Below are positions 13,672-22,991 of a stretch of DNA of 64,000 nucleotides, in pieces. The first letter of the stretch is position 1. Each line of letters begins with the position of its first letter. The notes beneath the pieces are model-generated. The model had not been told where the DNA came from and searched no databases. It was given only the letters and a program-made list of their open reading frames with translations. Source of the DNA: an uncultured Commensalibacter sp. (GTDB lineage Bacteria > Pseudomonadota > Alphaproteobacteria > Acetobacterales > Acetobacteraceae); NCBI GenBank assembly GCA_945266285.1, contig CALYOP010000005.1:62001-126000 (forward strand), in the 5' to 3' direction. The translations under genes were made by a program, and so were the position numbers.

Positions 13672-15225
13672 ATGTTTTCCTTTTTTAAACCCAAACCTAA
13701 ACCTCCCCTAAACGAAGCTAATCCCAAGCCAGCCTTCGAAACCCCCAGACCGTTACCCGTCAGACCTGTGATTGAAGATAAAAAACCCTTCAATCTGGAA
13801 GCCCTGATCACCCCCTATCGGCCAACGCATATCAAGCTTAACCCCGCTTTGGCGATGGATAGTGAAGGGTCATATCCTTGTGCCTGTGATCCGCCGGATA
13901 TGATGCAATTGCTGGATAATTCATGCCTGGAGGGGCTGAACAGCTTTATTGCCGACGGATTGGGGTTTATGGGTTATCCGCGCCTCTCCATAATGGCCCA
14001 ACGCCCCGAATATCGCAAAATGGTCGAAGCGGTGTCCAAGGAAGCAACCCGCGAATGGATCGTCTTTAAAGGCAAAGGCAAGGAAAGCGATCAGCGTATT
14101 AAAGAGCTGGAAGCCGAGTTCAAACGCCTGAAAGTCAAGGAGGCCTTTTTTAAAGCCAGCGAGCATGACGGATTTTTCGGGATTGGGCATATCATGATGG
14201 ATTTTGGGGATGCAGCCCCCATGCGAGCCTTCCCCAAATTGCCAGAACCGAACTACGTGGCCCAATGGTCGCTTAAACGTCTGGTTAATTTGGAACCCAA
14301 CTGGGTTTATGCCAATGACTATTCCGCAACCGATCCCCTTGATCGCTATTTTTTCAAACCTCGTAACTGGATGCTTTACAATCATCTGGTAGATCATACA
14401 CGGGTGTTGACGATGGTATCGCGTGAGGTGCCGGACATCCTCAAACCCGCTTTTAATTTCGGTGGTCTTGCCTTAACCCAACTGGCCAAGCCTTATGTCG
14501 ATAACTGGCTGAATACGCGCAATAATGTCGCTGCCATGATTGGCACATTTTCCATTGTCAATCTGCAAACCACCCTTGCCCAGCAAATGGCGGACTGTGA
14601 TTTTGATGGGATCGATCTGGCCAATCCCACAGCGATCCTAAATCGAGTGCAGGCCTTTAATCAGTTCCGTCATAATCAAGGCAACTTCGTTACCGACAAA
14701 AACACCGAGGATTTAAAAACCCTGGCAACACCGCTGGGCACATTGGACAGTCTGCAAGCCCAGGCGCAAGAACAAATGGCCAGTGTTGCGGGGCAGCCTT
14801 TAATCAAGATGTTTGGTATTCAACCAACCGGCCTGAATGCCTCCTCAGAACAGGAAATGCGCGTCTGGTATGACGAAATCCTTTCCTATCAGGAACATTT
14901 CTTCAAACCGGCTTTGGATAAGCTTCTGCGCTATGTCATGCTCAGCCTTTGGGGCGAAATTGACGAGGATATCCATTATGAGTTCGTCCAGCTTTGGCAA
15001 ATGGATGATAAAGACCGCGCCCTTGTCAATCTCACCAAAGCCCAAACCACCGCTCTTTATCTTGAAAACGGCGTAACTTCTCCCGATGAAGAGCGTGAGC
15101 GTCTGGCCAATGATGAAGAAACCGGTTACGGACGCGTTAATTTAAGCGGCGAGGCCCCTGCCCCATTTGATGATAGCGACGATGAAGAAACGCAAGAACC
15201 CAAACAGCCGTCTGAAGAAAGGTGA
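13672..15225 (+). CDS. Portal protein (DUF1073/Phage_portal_3 type)
   Basis: 517 residues with a Pro/Lys-rich head and then the DUF1073-type portal body: LNSFIADGLGFMGYPRLSIMAQRPEYRKMVE, EATREWIVFKGKGK, FGIGHIMMDF, and the late block SVAGQPLIKMFGIQPTGLNASSEQEMRVWYDEI, the best-known signature of the family. The tail is acidic (DDSDDEETQEPKQ). The 112 bp before it contain only very short frames, one split by a TAG. The portal is the 12-mer gate at the capsid vertex. Its last 59 bases overlap the MuF-type gene. Confidence 0.92.
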   Translation: MFSFFKPKPKPPLNEANPKPAFETPRPLPVRPVIEDKKPFNLEALITPYRPTHIKLNPALAMDSEGSYPCACDPPDMMQLLDNSCLEGLNSFIADGLGFMGYPRLSIMAQRPEYRKMVEAVSKEATREWIVFKGKGKESDQRIKELEAEFKRLKVKEAFFKASEHDGFFGIGHIMMDFGDAAPMRAFPKLPEPNYVAQWSLKRLVNLEPNWVYANDYSATDPLDRYFFKPRNWMLYNHLVDHTRVLTMVSREVPDILKPAFNFGGLALTQLAKPYVDNWLNTRNNVAAMIGTFSIVNLQTTLAQQMADCDFDGIDLANPTAILNRVQAFNQFRHNQGNFVTDKNTEDLKTLATPLGTLDSLQAQAQEQMASVAGQPLIKMFGIQPTGLNASSEQEMRVWYDEILSYQEHFFKPALDKLLRYVMLSLWGEIDEDIHYEFVQLWQMDDKDRALVNLTKAQTTALYLENGVTSPDEERERLANDEETGYGRVNLSGEAPAPFDDSDDEETQEPKQPSEER

Positions 15226-16033
15226 TACCGTTAGCGGGGTTTTACAGCCCTCAGCCGCAAACCGTATTCTTTACCAGCGTCGCCTGGTGCAGGAAATCGA
15301 CGCGATGCACCAATCCGTCACGTACTGGATCAAGGCACAATACAAGGAAAGCGAACCCCGTATTGCGTTGGATGAAAGCCCCGCCGAAGCCTTTAAGCGG
15401 TTAATTGCGTCCTTACGTAAGCGCTGGGAAAACCGTTTTGGCGATCAAAGCAAACGCATTACGGAGCAGTTTATTTATGGCGTTGTTAAACATAATGAAA
15501 ATGCTTTTCGCGGCGTTCTCAAGAAAGAAAATCTCGAGTTCAGGTTCAGGCCAACCCAGCATCTTAAGGATGTTATGCAGGCTGCTACAGCGGAAAATGT
15601 AGGACTGATCAAGTCCATTCCCTCGCAATATTTCGACCAGATCAACAATCTGGTCATGAATGCGATGCTTAAAGGTAGCAATCTTAATGAACTTTCCAGC
15701 GATCTGACCAGGCGTTACCAGATCACCCGCAAACGCGCCGAGTTCATTGCACGGGATCAGAACGCCAAACTCTTTTCGGTTATTAACCGGACGCGATGTC
15801 AGGAAGTCGGCATTAAAGAAGGAATATGGAACCATTCCCCCCGCCATGAGAATGCCCGCCCTTCACATTTAAAAGCGGATGGTAAGCGCTTTGATTTGGC
15901 CAAAGGGATGCATCTTGACGGCAATTGGACATGGCCAGGACAGGAAATCAATTGCCACTGCACCTTAAGGCCCGTCATTCCCGTCAATAATAACGCAGCC
16001 CGTATCAACGATAAACGCATAACAGGCCCCTGA
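15167..16033 (+). CDS. Minor head protein, MuF/SPP1 gp7-like
   Basis: 288 residues (283 from the alternative ATG at 15182). The C-terminal half has the MuF signature: an ITRKRAEFIARDQNAKLFSVINRTRCQEVGI helix, then SPRHENARPSHLKADGK and the ending WPGQEINCHCTLRPV, with conserved Cys and His residues. Such proteins are minor head components needed for DNA ejection or head completion and almost always follow the portal. The overlap with the portal gene (59 bases) fits that order. Confidence 0.88.
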   Translation: MMIATMKKRKNPNSRLKKGDTVSGVLQPSAANRILYQRRLVQEIDAMHQSVTYWIKAQYKESEPRIALDESPAEAFKRLIASLRKRWENRFGDQSKRITEQFIYGVVKHNENAFRGVLKKENLEFRFRPTQHLKDVMQAATAENVGLIKSIPSQYFDQINNLVMNAMLKGSNLNELSSDLTRRYQITRKRAEFIARDQNAKLFSVINRTRCQEVGIKEGIWNHSPRHENARPSHLKADGKRFDLAKGMHLDGNWTWPGQEINCHCTLRPVIPVNNNAARINDKRITGP

Positions 16034-16037
16034 TCTC

Positions 16038-17333
16038 ATGACAAAACTTGCCTATGACCGCCTGCCAACCAAGTTCAGTTGGCGGGACGAGGATGATCAT
16101 CTTTTTATTGACAAAAGCCCGATCACCAAAGTGCAAATCCGTTCCTATCGGGGAATAGAAATCCCCGACTATGAAAAACACGGATGGAAAGCTGACAAAG
16201 TCTATAAGCTGCTCTGCCCTGCTGAGGAGCTGGAAAAAGCCGCCGACACCTTTAATAAACATCCTATCCACTTGGGGCATGTGCATGTCACCGCCGAAAA
16301 CCCGCATATCGAATCCCTTGTCGGCACCATCGGTGAAAGTGCAAGTTTTGAATACCCTTATCTATTCAACTCTATGGGTATTTGGCGAGCTGATGCAATC
16401 AAAGGAATTAAGAACGGCACCACCCGCGAATTATCCTGTGCCTATCGCTATGAGGTTGACCCAACGCCTGGCGTATTCGAAGGCGAGGCCTATGACGGAA
16501 TCATGCGTAATATTCGCGGCAATCATGTCGCTTTGGTTGAGAAAGGCCGTGCCGGCCCCGATGTCTACGCATGGGATCACCTCCCCACTACATTACAAGG
16601 AAAACCAATGAAACCAATCAAACTGGATGGCGCAACGCGTCATACAATGGCAACGCTTTTCTACAAGCTGTCAAAAAGCGGCAAGCTTGCCATGGATGCT
16701 TCTCCCGAAGAAATCGACAGGAAGCTTAAGGAGGCCGCCGACGAAGACCCCGATATTGATACCTCCGAAGACGAGGAACCCAACAACTCCAAAAAACCAG
16801 AGGGTCAAGACCAGGACCCTGACGACGACCAGAACAAACCCCAGGCCAATGATGAATCAGAAACATCCCTTACCACCCCAAAACCCGTTTCGGCGACCAC
16901 AGCAATGGATAGTGCAGACGTAATCCAACTAATTGACAAACGGGTTAATGAAGAGGTCAGTGCGGCAAAAATCGCCATGGATGCTGCATGGCAGCACAAG
17001 CTTAACCAGCAACGCGACATCATGAAAGCAGCAGAACAGGCGCGCATCGATGTAATGCCGGTGACTGGCAATATTCTTGCTACCGATAGTGCTTATGATG
17101 ACCCGATAAAAATCTATCAATTAGCCCTGGATCATTGGGGTGTTGATACCAGCGGGGTTGCCAAAGATATCGGCACCTATCGGGTTCTTTTTCAAACGGC
17201 ACGAGCGGGAAGACAATCCCCTGGACACCAGGCCTCAAGGTCAATCCTTGCGCAAGATAGTGCTAGTTCGCAGAATTTTTATCAAAAGATGGGCCTTAAA
17301 CCCATGCAATCCATGCAATCCATTGGAGGATAA
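16038..17333 (+). CDS. DUF2213-type prohead protease/scaffold
   Basis: 431 residues. The N-terminal 180 residues match DUF2213 (VQIRSYRGIEIPDYEKHGWKADKVYKLLCPAEELEKAADTFNKHPI, then GTTRELSCAYRYEVDPTPG and GIMRNIRGNHVALVEKGRAG), a family regarded as prohead protease. Catalytic residues would be the His of GNHVAL and a Ser in RELSC. The rest is acidic, low-complexity and helical (residues about 220-330), typical of an internal scaffold. Five bases separate it from the MuF gene; the cement and capsid genes follow. Confidence 0.82.
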   Translation: MTKLAYDRLPTKFSWRDEDDHLFIDKSPITKVQIRSYRGIEIPDYEKHGWKADKVYKLLCPAEELEKAADTFNKHPIHLGHVHVTAENPHIESLVGTIGESASFEYPYLFNSMGIWRADAIKGIKNGTTRELSCAYRYEVDPTPGVFEGEAYDGIMRNIRGNHVALVEKGRAGPDVYAWDHLPTTLQGKPMKPIKLDGATRHTMATLFYKLSKSGKLAMDASPEEIDRKLKEAADEDPDIDTSEDEEPNNSKKPEGQDQDPDDDQNKPQANDESETSLTTPKPVSATTAMDSADVIQLIDKRVNEEVSAAKIAMDAAWQHKLNQQRDIMKAAEQARIDVMPVTGNILATDSAYDDPIKIYQLALDHWGVDTSGVAKDIGTYRVLFQTARAGRQSPGHQASRSILAQDSASSQNFYQKMGLKPMQSMQSIGG

Positions 17334-17334
17334 A

Positions 17335-17832
17335 ATGTCTTTTCAAACACATGTTAATTATAACTGGGGCGTAGGGGTTGAGGGCGATTTTGCTTCAACC
17401 AATCCCAGAGCCTCGGTGGTGGTCAATGGCCATGCCCTACAGGTCGGGCCTGAGGGTTTGGTAATTGGTCGTTTTGCCTGGGTGGATACGGATGAAATAA
17501 CCGCCACCAATAAACAACCCAGTGGTGCGGGAAAACCCAGCGGCTTTGTCAATCGCAACAAGACCGCGATTATTACCGAATATATGGCTAGCGCTACCAT
17601 GACTTACCTGCCCGGACAACCTGCAGCTTTAATGAAACAAGGAGATTTCTGGGCACGCAGCAGCAATGGCGGCAAGCGGGGGCAAAAGGTTTACGCCTCC
17701 ACCACCGACGGCAATATCCTTTGTGACAATGCAGGCGCCAGCCATGCCGGCTATATCGAAACCGACTGGTATTGCGCCAATGGTGCACAAGCCAATGAAC
17801 TGGTCGTTATTTCCTCGAACGCGGAGTATTAA
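17335..17832 (+). CDS. Capsid cement/decoration protein
   Basis: 165 residues from ATG 17335, preceded by a strong GGAGGA ribosome-binding site. It is rich in Gly, Ala, Ser and aromatic residues (GVGVEGDFASTNPRASVVVNGHAL, YMASATMTYLPGQPAALMKQGDFW), the look of a beta-rich structural protein of the Gp24-type cement family, encoded between protease and major capsid genes. Strong ribosome-binding site and position suggest high copy number in the virion. Confidence 0.7.
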   Translation: MSFQTHVNYNWGVGVEGDFASTNPRASVVVNGHALQVGPEGLVIGRFAWVDTDEITATNKQPSGAGKPSGFVNRNKTAIITEYMASATMTYLPGQPAALMKQGDFWARSSNGGKRGQKVYASTTDGNILCDNAGASHAGYIETDWYCANGAQANELVVISSNAEY

Positions 17833-17836
17833 TAGT

Positions 17837-18796
17837 ATGGAAAACCAAACCACCTGGTCAATGGCGGATGTTAGAAACGCTATGAATGTGCTGGGGCGGG
17901 ATTACAAGGTCGCCTTTGATAATGGTGTTACCGGCCCAATTGCCATGGATGCACAACTGTCATCCGTTACCCAACCCAATGCGGGTATTCCATCCCTCTT
18001 TACTACAACCATCTTTCCAGAAATTACCCGCGCGATTATTACCCCGATGCGAGCCGCGGAAGTTTACGGCGAAAGACAGGCAGGTGACTGGACGACCAAT
18101 CTGGTGCAGTTTCCTTTTGTTGAATCCAAAGGCACCGTCAGCGCCTATCATGATTATAGCCAGGACGGCATGATCGAGATGAACGCCAATTGGGAAACCC
18201 GTCAGCCATGGCTTTATCAAACCTGGACAGAATGGGGTGAACGCGAAACCGCCATGATGGGTCAAGGCAATATTTCTCTGGTCGCAGAGAAAAATATAGC
18301 CTCCATTTCCGTATTGAATAAAGCCCAGAACCAGATTTATCTGTTTGGCGTGCAGGGCCTTAAGAATTATGGGGTGTTGAACGATCCCGATCTGCCCCCT
18401 GCTATTCAGCCAACGACCAAAACCGGCGGCAATGTCAGCATGACTGACCGGCTGGTGGTGGCCATTCCAACCGGTTTGCAACAATGCCTGAGCTATAAGA
18501 ACCAATATGGTCTTCGTATTCGCGAAATGCTTAAGGAAGACTATCCCAATATCCGTATTGAAGCCTTGCCGGAATTGGGAAGCAAACTGTCAAACGGCAA
18601 GCTTTCGTCCAACATGATGCAGATGTTTATCGAAGAATATGAAGGCATGCGCACGGTGTTTTGTGGCTTTACCTATAAGCTTCGCGCCCACCGGATGGAG
18701 CTTTATTCCACCTGGCAACGTCAAAAGAAATCTCAGGGTGCCTGGGGCGCAGTATGGCGCTTGCCCATTGCCTGTGCAACCATGGTAGGAATCTGA
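17837..18796 (+). CDS. Major capsid protein (DUF2184 type)
   Basis: 319 residues from ATG 17837, four bases after the cement gene. Recognisable parts include AGIPSLFTTTIFPEITRAIITPMRAAEVYGER, GDWTTNLVQFPFVESKGTVSAYHDYSQDGMIEMNANWETRQPW and the C-terminal KLRAHRMELYSTWQRQKKSQGAWGAVWRLPIACATM, all typical of DUF2184 major capsid proteins with an HK97 fold. No separate N-terminal delta domain is obvious, fitting use of a separate scaffold (the DUF2213 protein). Confidence 0.85.
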   Translation: MENQTTWSMADVRNAMNVLGRDYKVAFDNGVTGPIAMDAQLSSVTQPNAGIPSLFTTTIFPEITRAIITPMRAAEVYGERQAGDWTTNLVQFPFVESKGTVSAYHDYSQDGMIEMNANWETRQPWLYQTWTEWGERETAMMGQGNISLVAEKNIASISVLNKAQNQIYLFGVQGLKNYGVLNDPDLPPAIQPTTKTGGNVSMTDRLVVAIPTGLQQCLSYKNQYGLRIREMLKEDYPNIRIEALPELGSKLSNGKLSSNMMQMFIEEYEGMRTVFCGFTYKLRAHRMELYSTWQRQKKSQGAWGAVWRLPIACATMVGI

Positions 18797-18798
18797 TC

Positions 18799-19155
18799 AT
18801 GACCGATGTTGTTTACGTAGGCTGCAAACGCCCAAACGGTATTATTCTTGAGCTGGAAGATAATAGCGGAACCATTCAAAAAGTCACACTGAAGGGTTCA
18901 GCCTCATCCTCTCACTTTGTAATGGAACGCGGAAATTACAAAGGTCTTTTTGGCATAACTGAGGTTCCAAAGGATTTCTGGGATGCCTGGGAAGAAAAGC
19001 ATAAAAACTTCCCGCCCCTTAAATACGGGGAAATCTTCGTGGAAACCAAAGCATGGAATCTAAAAAAAGCAGGCAAGGAACGCGCAAACGAACTAACTGG
19101 CCTCGAAGGGGTCGATCCTGCAAAACAAGAACAGATCGGCACCTTTAAAGAATAG
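18799..19155 (+). CDS. Small capsid-region protein, paralogue of 19649 gene
   Basis: 118 residues from ATG 18799. It starts VVYVGCKRPNGIILELEDN, has a middle EVPKDFWDAWEEKHK and then YGEIFVETKAW. The protein at 19649 shows the same three blocks, so the two genes are paralogues flanking the connector gene. No named domain is recognised. Location right after the capsid gene suggests a head or head-tail role. The stop is TAG, showing TAG is a real terminator in this phage. Confidence 0.6.
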   Translation: MTDVVYVGCKRPNGIILELEDNSGTIQKVTLKGSASSSHFVMERGNYKGLFGITEVPKDFWDAWEEKHKNFPPLKYGEIFVETKAWNLKKAGKERANELTGLEGVDPAKQEQIGTFKE

Positions 19156-19203
19156 CAAAAATCCCAATAATCTTTTGAACTATTTTTATAAAAGGACTTC
19201 CTA

Positions 19204-19638
19204 ATGCCAGAGGTTGCATCCAAAAACGCTCCTCTACGCTTTAATATAGCAGCCTGGCGGGGGCAGTATCCAAGGTTCAACTTAACCGATGATCAGATCC
19301 AGGGTTATGTCGAGCAATCCTATCTTTACTATGATGATTGTTGCGGCAGAAAACCGCCCTGCCCTACCAAACGCCAGCAATTGCGCTTTTTGCTGGTAGC
19401 GCACATTGCCGAACTGGAAAGCCGAAGCAGTAGTGGGGCGGGTATGGTTGGTGCGATTACCAATGCCTCCGAAGGCTCGGTTTCCATCGGCACGGCGACG
19501 TTGGGCGATATGGCGGGTATGAATGCCTATTTTGCGCAAACCCCCTATGGCCTGGCTTTCTGGCAGGCCACCCTATCCTTAAGATCAGCCTTTTACGTAC
19601 CCCGCAGACCTAATTTTAGAAAAATTTCATTTCCATAG
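19204..19638 (+). CDS. Head-tail connector/adaptor (DUF4054-like)
   Basis: 144 residues with the usual connector pattern: FNIAAWRGQYPRFNLTDDQIQGYVEQSYLYYDD, then RQQLRFLLVAHIAEL and a C-terminal GLAFWQATLSLRSAFYVPRRPNF. Such DUF4054-like proteins form a ring below the portal. The gene sits at the expected place between capsid and tail genes. Confidence 0.7.
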   Translation: MPEVASKNAPLRFNIAAWRGQYPRFNLTDDQIQGYVEQSYLYYDDCCGRKPPCPTKRQQLRFLLVAHIAELESRSSSGAGMVGAITNASEGSVSIGTATLGDMAGMNAYFAQTPYGLAFWQATLSLRSAFYVPRRPNFRKISFP

Positions 19639-19648
19639 GAGTTATAAC

Positions 19649-19978
19649 ATGGCGAATAATGATAATACCGGTAAAACCGAACCAGATAATAAACCGGTTG
19701 ATAATACCGGTAAAACCGAACCAAATAATAAACCCGATAAAAGCGCTTTACCTAATGATGATAATGATTTTGTCGTTATTGGTTGTCGCTTTCCAAATGG
19801 GTTAATTATTGAGGTCGAACACAAAACCGTAACTTTAAAAGGTTTCCATGAGCGCAAGGTTCCTATTGGCTTTACTAAGGTTAGACGACCATTTTGGGAA
19901 GCATGGGAAAAGATAAACAAAACAAGCGAGTTACTGACTTCAGGTACTGTTTTTAAATCTCAAAATGAAGCCCACTAG
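19649..19978 (+). CDS. Paralogue of 18799 gene with duplicated N-terminus
   Basis: 109 residues. The N-terminus is two copies of a 13-residue unit (DNTGKTEPDNKPV and DNTGKTEPNNKPD); then FVVIGCRFPNGLIIEVEHK and KVRRPFWEAWEKINK align with the 18799 protein. The repeat region is probably disordered. The stop is TAG and the gene overlaps the next start by 14 bases. Function unknown; likely a head or neck accessory. Confidence 0.55.
   Translation: MANNDNTGKTEPDNKPVDNTGKTEPNNKPDKSALPNDDNDFVVIGCRFPNGLIIEVEHKTVTLKGFHERKVPIGFTKVRRPFWEAWEKINKTSELLTSGTVFKSQNEAH
19661..19738 (+). repeat. Two tandem 39-bp units
   Basis: Units at 19661-19699 and 19700-19738 are nearly identical (the first 24 bases match exactly) and encode the 13-residue repeat at the N-terminus of the 19649 protein. 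Confidence 0.85.
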
Positions 19979-20576
19979 AGTTTATTGCGATATAGATATC
20001 AGGGATCATTTAAGAAAAATATTTCCTGGTAATCGCAAATCATTCGCTCTTGATGTGGGCTATCATGAGGGATCAACCTATCCCGATGGAACCTCTATCG
20101 CCGAGGTAGCCATTGTCAATGAATATGGCGCGATTATCGACCATCCAGGTGGCACGAAATACATCAAGGATGCTGTCGTATCCCACATGGCCACGGATCC
20201 CGAAACGGGCAGGCGTAAAAAGGTCTATTCGGTAGGCGTGCGATTTGTTGCCGATAACTTTGTTGGCAATGCTTTTATCACCGGCCCGCATTCCATTGTC
20301 ATCCCTGCCCGTCCTTTCTTTGGCAAAGCCTTTGAGGTGAATAAGACCAAATGGATTAACGACTTTGAAGGCTTTGTTGCCTCAAGCGGTTATGACCTCG
20401 AAAAAGCCTTCAAATTGTTAGGTGCAGTGGTCAGAAGCGACATTATCGCCCAGATTGATGCAACCACTACCCCGCCCAATGCGCCTTCAACGCTGCGTCG
20501 TAAAAAAGGCAGCCATCCTTTGATTGATACACACCTTATGCGCAACAGTATTGATTGGGAAGTGACACAATTATGA
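19965..20576 (+). CDS. Tail completion/neck protein-like
   Basis: 203 residues: ALDVGYHEGSTYPDGTSIAEVAIVNEYGA near residues 26-54, VIPARPFFGKAFEVNK near 111-126 and a C-terminal LRRKKGSHPLIDTHLMRNSIDWEV. The AxVNEYGA, PARPFF and PLIDTxLMRNSI motifs are shared by neck/tail-completion proteins of many phages. A segment of about 50 residues between the first two motifs looks like an insertion. The gene overlaps both neighbours, consistent with a tight morphogenesis operon. Confidence 0.65.
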   Translation: MKPTRVYCDIDIRDHLRKIFPGNRKSFALDVGYHEGSTYPDGTSIAEVAIVNEYGAIIDHPGGTKYIKDAVVSHMATDPETGRRKKVYSVGVRFVADNFVGNAFITGPHSIVIPARPFFGKAFEVNKTKWINDFEGFVASSGYDLEKAFKLLGAVVRSDIIAQIDATTTPPNAPSTLRRKKGSHPLIDTHLMRNSIDWEVTQL

Positions 20577-20995
20577 ACCTTCATGCAATGGTCAGAGGCG
20601 CAATCGGGCTGGTTAATCCCAACATAACCGGCGTTCTTTACCGATCCATTGGGTATCGGGTTGATGATAACGGCAATCAAATCCCCGCTTATAGCGATCC
20701 CATAACCGTAGAAATCCAGGTTCAATCGCTTACAGCCGACGATCTGCAACATCTCGATAACATCAACCAGCAAGGCAAGATGAAAGCCGTTTATGTCAAT
20801 GGCAATGTCGAGGGTCTGGATCGTATGCGAGATTTGGGCGGCGATATTCTGGAGTTTGAAGGAAGGCGCTGGCTGGTCACCCAACAGATCGAAGAATGGA
20901 CACAAAGCGGCTGGTGCAAGGTGCATGTGACATCGCAGCTTGATGAACAGAAAGGCAATGACAGTGACCTCCCCCAACGCGATGGTGAATTATGA
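20573..20995 (+). CDS. Hypothetical head-tail joining protein
   Basis: 140 residues from an ATG overlapping the upstream stop (ATGA). It has YRSIGYRVDDNGNQIPAYSDPITVEIQVQSLTADDLQHLDNINQQGKMKAVYVNG and DILEFEGRRWLVTQQIEEWTQSGWCKVHV. This beta-rich pattern recurs in small neck/stopper-like proteins of similar contractile-tail phages. Assignment is by position and composition. Confidence 0.5.
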   Translation: MNLHAMVRGAIGLVNPNITGVLYRSIGYRVDDNGNQIPAYSDPITVEIQVQSLTADDLQHLDNINQQGKMKAVYVNGNVEGLDRMRDLGGDILEFEGRRWLVTQQIEEWTQSGWCKVHVTSQLDEQKGNDSDLPQRDGEL

Positions 20996-21491
20996 AAACA
21001 GCGTCTATCGTGGCTTAAAACGCTTTATCACCGAAGAATTGCCCTCAGGCGACAAGATTACGGTGATTAAGGGCCAGCAAAACCGAAACTCCTTGCCCAA
21101 GCCGCCTTTGGTCGTGATGCAATATCTTTATGATCATGCCTATCAGACCAATGAGCATTTCTATACCGATAAAAGCCTGATCATTGCGCATCATTCCATA
21201 TTGACCGTGCAGCTTGATTTTTACGGTTCCGAAGCGATGCCAGCCGTGACCATGAGCCGTATTTTTGAAACCCTCATTCATGACCAGTATGGCTTTGAAT
21301 GCTTTCAGAAATACAGTCTTGGATTTCAGCCCCTTTATTGCGAAGCCCCGCATAACGCGGCGTTCACGGATCAAAGCAGCCAGTATGCCGATCGATGGAC
21401 GGTCATACTTAAAATCGATCATGCCCCGCAAGTCTGCGTTGACCAGGATTTTGCCAAAGAACTTGAAGTAACCCCCTTCCCTGTTTCTTAA
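20958..21491 (+). CDS. Tail terminator-like protein (LIC_12616 type)
   Basis: About 177 residues from ATG 20958; ATG 20982 is an alternative, and both overlap the previous gene. The pattern KRFITEELPSGDKITVIKGQQNRNSLPKPPLVVMQYL followed by STILTVQLDFYGSEA-like strands and a C-terminal DRWTVILKIDH fits the phage tail-terminator family LIC_12616. It lies directly before the sheath gene, as expected for the ring that caps the growing tail. Confidence 0.65.
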   Translation: MTVTSPNAMVNYENSVYRGLKRFITEELPSGDKITVIKGQQNRNSLPKPPLVVMQYLYDHAYQTNEHFYTDKSLIIAHHSILTVQLDFYGSEAMPAVTMSRIFETLIHDQYGFECFQKYSLGFQPLYCEAPHNAAFTDQSSQYADRWTVILKIDHAPQVCVDQDFAKELEVTPFPVS

Positions 21492-21500
21492 GGATTAAAT

Positions 21501-22991
21501 ATGTCGATACCCTTATCCAATATTATCAATATTACCACCAATGTTTTGCCTCCTGGCAATTCAGGCAATAATCTTTACGGCCTGATGCTGAGCAAAAAGG
21601 GGATACTGCCTTCCAATGTTCTTTCGGCTGTCTCGACCGCAGAACATGTCGGCCAGCTTTATGGGTTTGATTCGCTTGAATATGAAATGGCGAATGCCTA
21701 TTTTGACGGCTTTGTTGGCTCTCCCAAAACCCCAACTCTGCTTTATCTGGCGGCCTGGTATACACAATCCGCTCCGGCATCCCTGATTGGTGGCAGTGTA
21801 GCCTATCTAACCCTTGGCGATCTGCAGGGCTTTACCGGCTCTATCAGCATCAATGTGGATGGTGAGGTAAAAACAACCGACCAGATCGACCTTTCCAAAG
21901 CCAACAGCTTTTCAGATGCCGCTTTCATTCTTTCCCAGGGATTGGGAGTTACCGTAACCTATTCGGTCAGCATTGCCTCCTTTGTGGTCACTTCTGGCAA
22001 AACCGATAGCAGTTCAGCGGTTGATTTTGCCACCGGCGATCTGGCCACCCTATTACGTTTAACCAAGGATGAAAACGCGGTTAAATCTACAGTGGTGCTT
22101 AATCCCACGGTGAAAAGCTTTCTTGATGCAATGCGCCGGCAAAACCAGCAATTCTGCACCGTGATTCCAACCTGGACACCTGATCAGGATGAAGCATTGG
22201 CATTTGCCCAATGGGCGGATCAATCCAAACCCAAAAATCAGGTCGCTGTCATTCTCAATAATGCCGATGAAGCCGCCTCTACCACCCAAACCGGTGCTTC
22301 ATTAGGCGAGAAAATCGCCGTTAAGGGCTTTAACAATACTGTCCTTGTTTATGACAATTTCCTGCTGGCTGCCATGATTGCGGGCTATGCTGCTTCACTG
22401 GATATCAACCAGCAAAACGGCCGCTACACCGCAACCTTCAGGCGCAACAGCAACATCACCCCCAATGTGACGGATGAAACCCAGGCGAATGCACTGGAAG
22501 CAAACGGCTATAATTTTTGCGGCTATTACGCTGCTGCCTTTCAGGACGAAGCCCTTCGCTTTAATTATCCTGGTATAATCAGCGGTGATTTTGCCAATTA
22601 TGATAGTTGGATCTGTCAGGTCATTCTCTACCGACGCTTTCAGCGTGCCTATGCTGAACTTTTGTTAAACAAGCCACAAATACCCTATAATGCGGATGGC
22701 AAGGGCCTGATTTCTGCGGCCATGGTGCCGGCCATTAACGATCTGGTTAATTTCGGGGTTATCCGCAGTGGTATAACCCTGACCGATGCACAGATCAACA
22801 CGCTCAAATCCATAGGACTGAGCCAGAACAATATCAATTCCATTCTTACCAAAGGCTATTTCTACGCCATTGGCATGAATGCCGTATCAGGCAAAGATCG
22901 TCTGAAAGGCAAATCCCCGCCGATTATTCTTTTTTATACCGATGGCAGTTCCGTTCGACGCATTGACATGACCGCTACGGAGATTCAGTAA
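21501..22991 (+). CDS. Tail sheath protein (DUF3383 type)
   Basis: 496 residues matching the DUF3383 sheath-like family: MSIPLSNIINITTNVLPPGNSGNNLYGLMLSKKG at the start, DFSSVEAVG-like segment GQLYGFDSLEYEMANAYFDG, a central insertion rich in Ser/Thr, and the late blocks SNITPNVTDETQANALEANGYNFCGYYAA and ILFYTDGSSVRRIDMTATEIQ. The presence of a sheath makes the phage contractile-tailed. The stop overlaps the tube gene start (TAATG). Confidence 0.88.
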   Translation: MSIPLSNIINITTNVLPPGNSGNNLYGLMLSKKGILPSNVLSAVSTAEHVGQLYGFDSLEYEMANAYFDGFVGSPKTPTLLYLAAWYTQSAPASLIGGSVAYLTLGDLQGFTGSISINVDGEVKTTDQIDLSKANSFSDAAFILSQGLGVTVTYSVSIASFVVTSGKTDSSSAVDFATGDLATLLRLTKDENAVKSTVVLNPTVKSFLDAMRRQNQQFCTVIPTWTPDQDEALAFAQWADQSKPKNQVAVILNNADEAASTTQTGASLGEKIAVKGFNNTVLVYDNFLLAAMIAGYAASLDINQQNGRYTATFRRNSNITPNVTDETQANALEANGYNFCGYYAAAFQDEALRFNYPGIISGDFANYDSWICQVILYRRFQRAYAELLLNKPQIPYNADGKGLISAAMVPAINDLVNFGVIRSGITLTDAQINTLKSIGLSQNNINSILTKGYFYAIGMNAVSGKDRLKGKSPPIILFYTDGSSVRRIDMTATEIQ

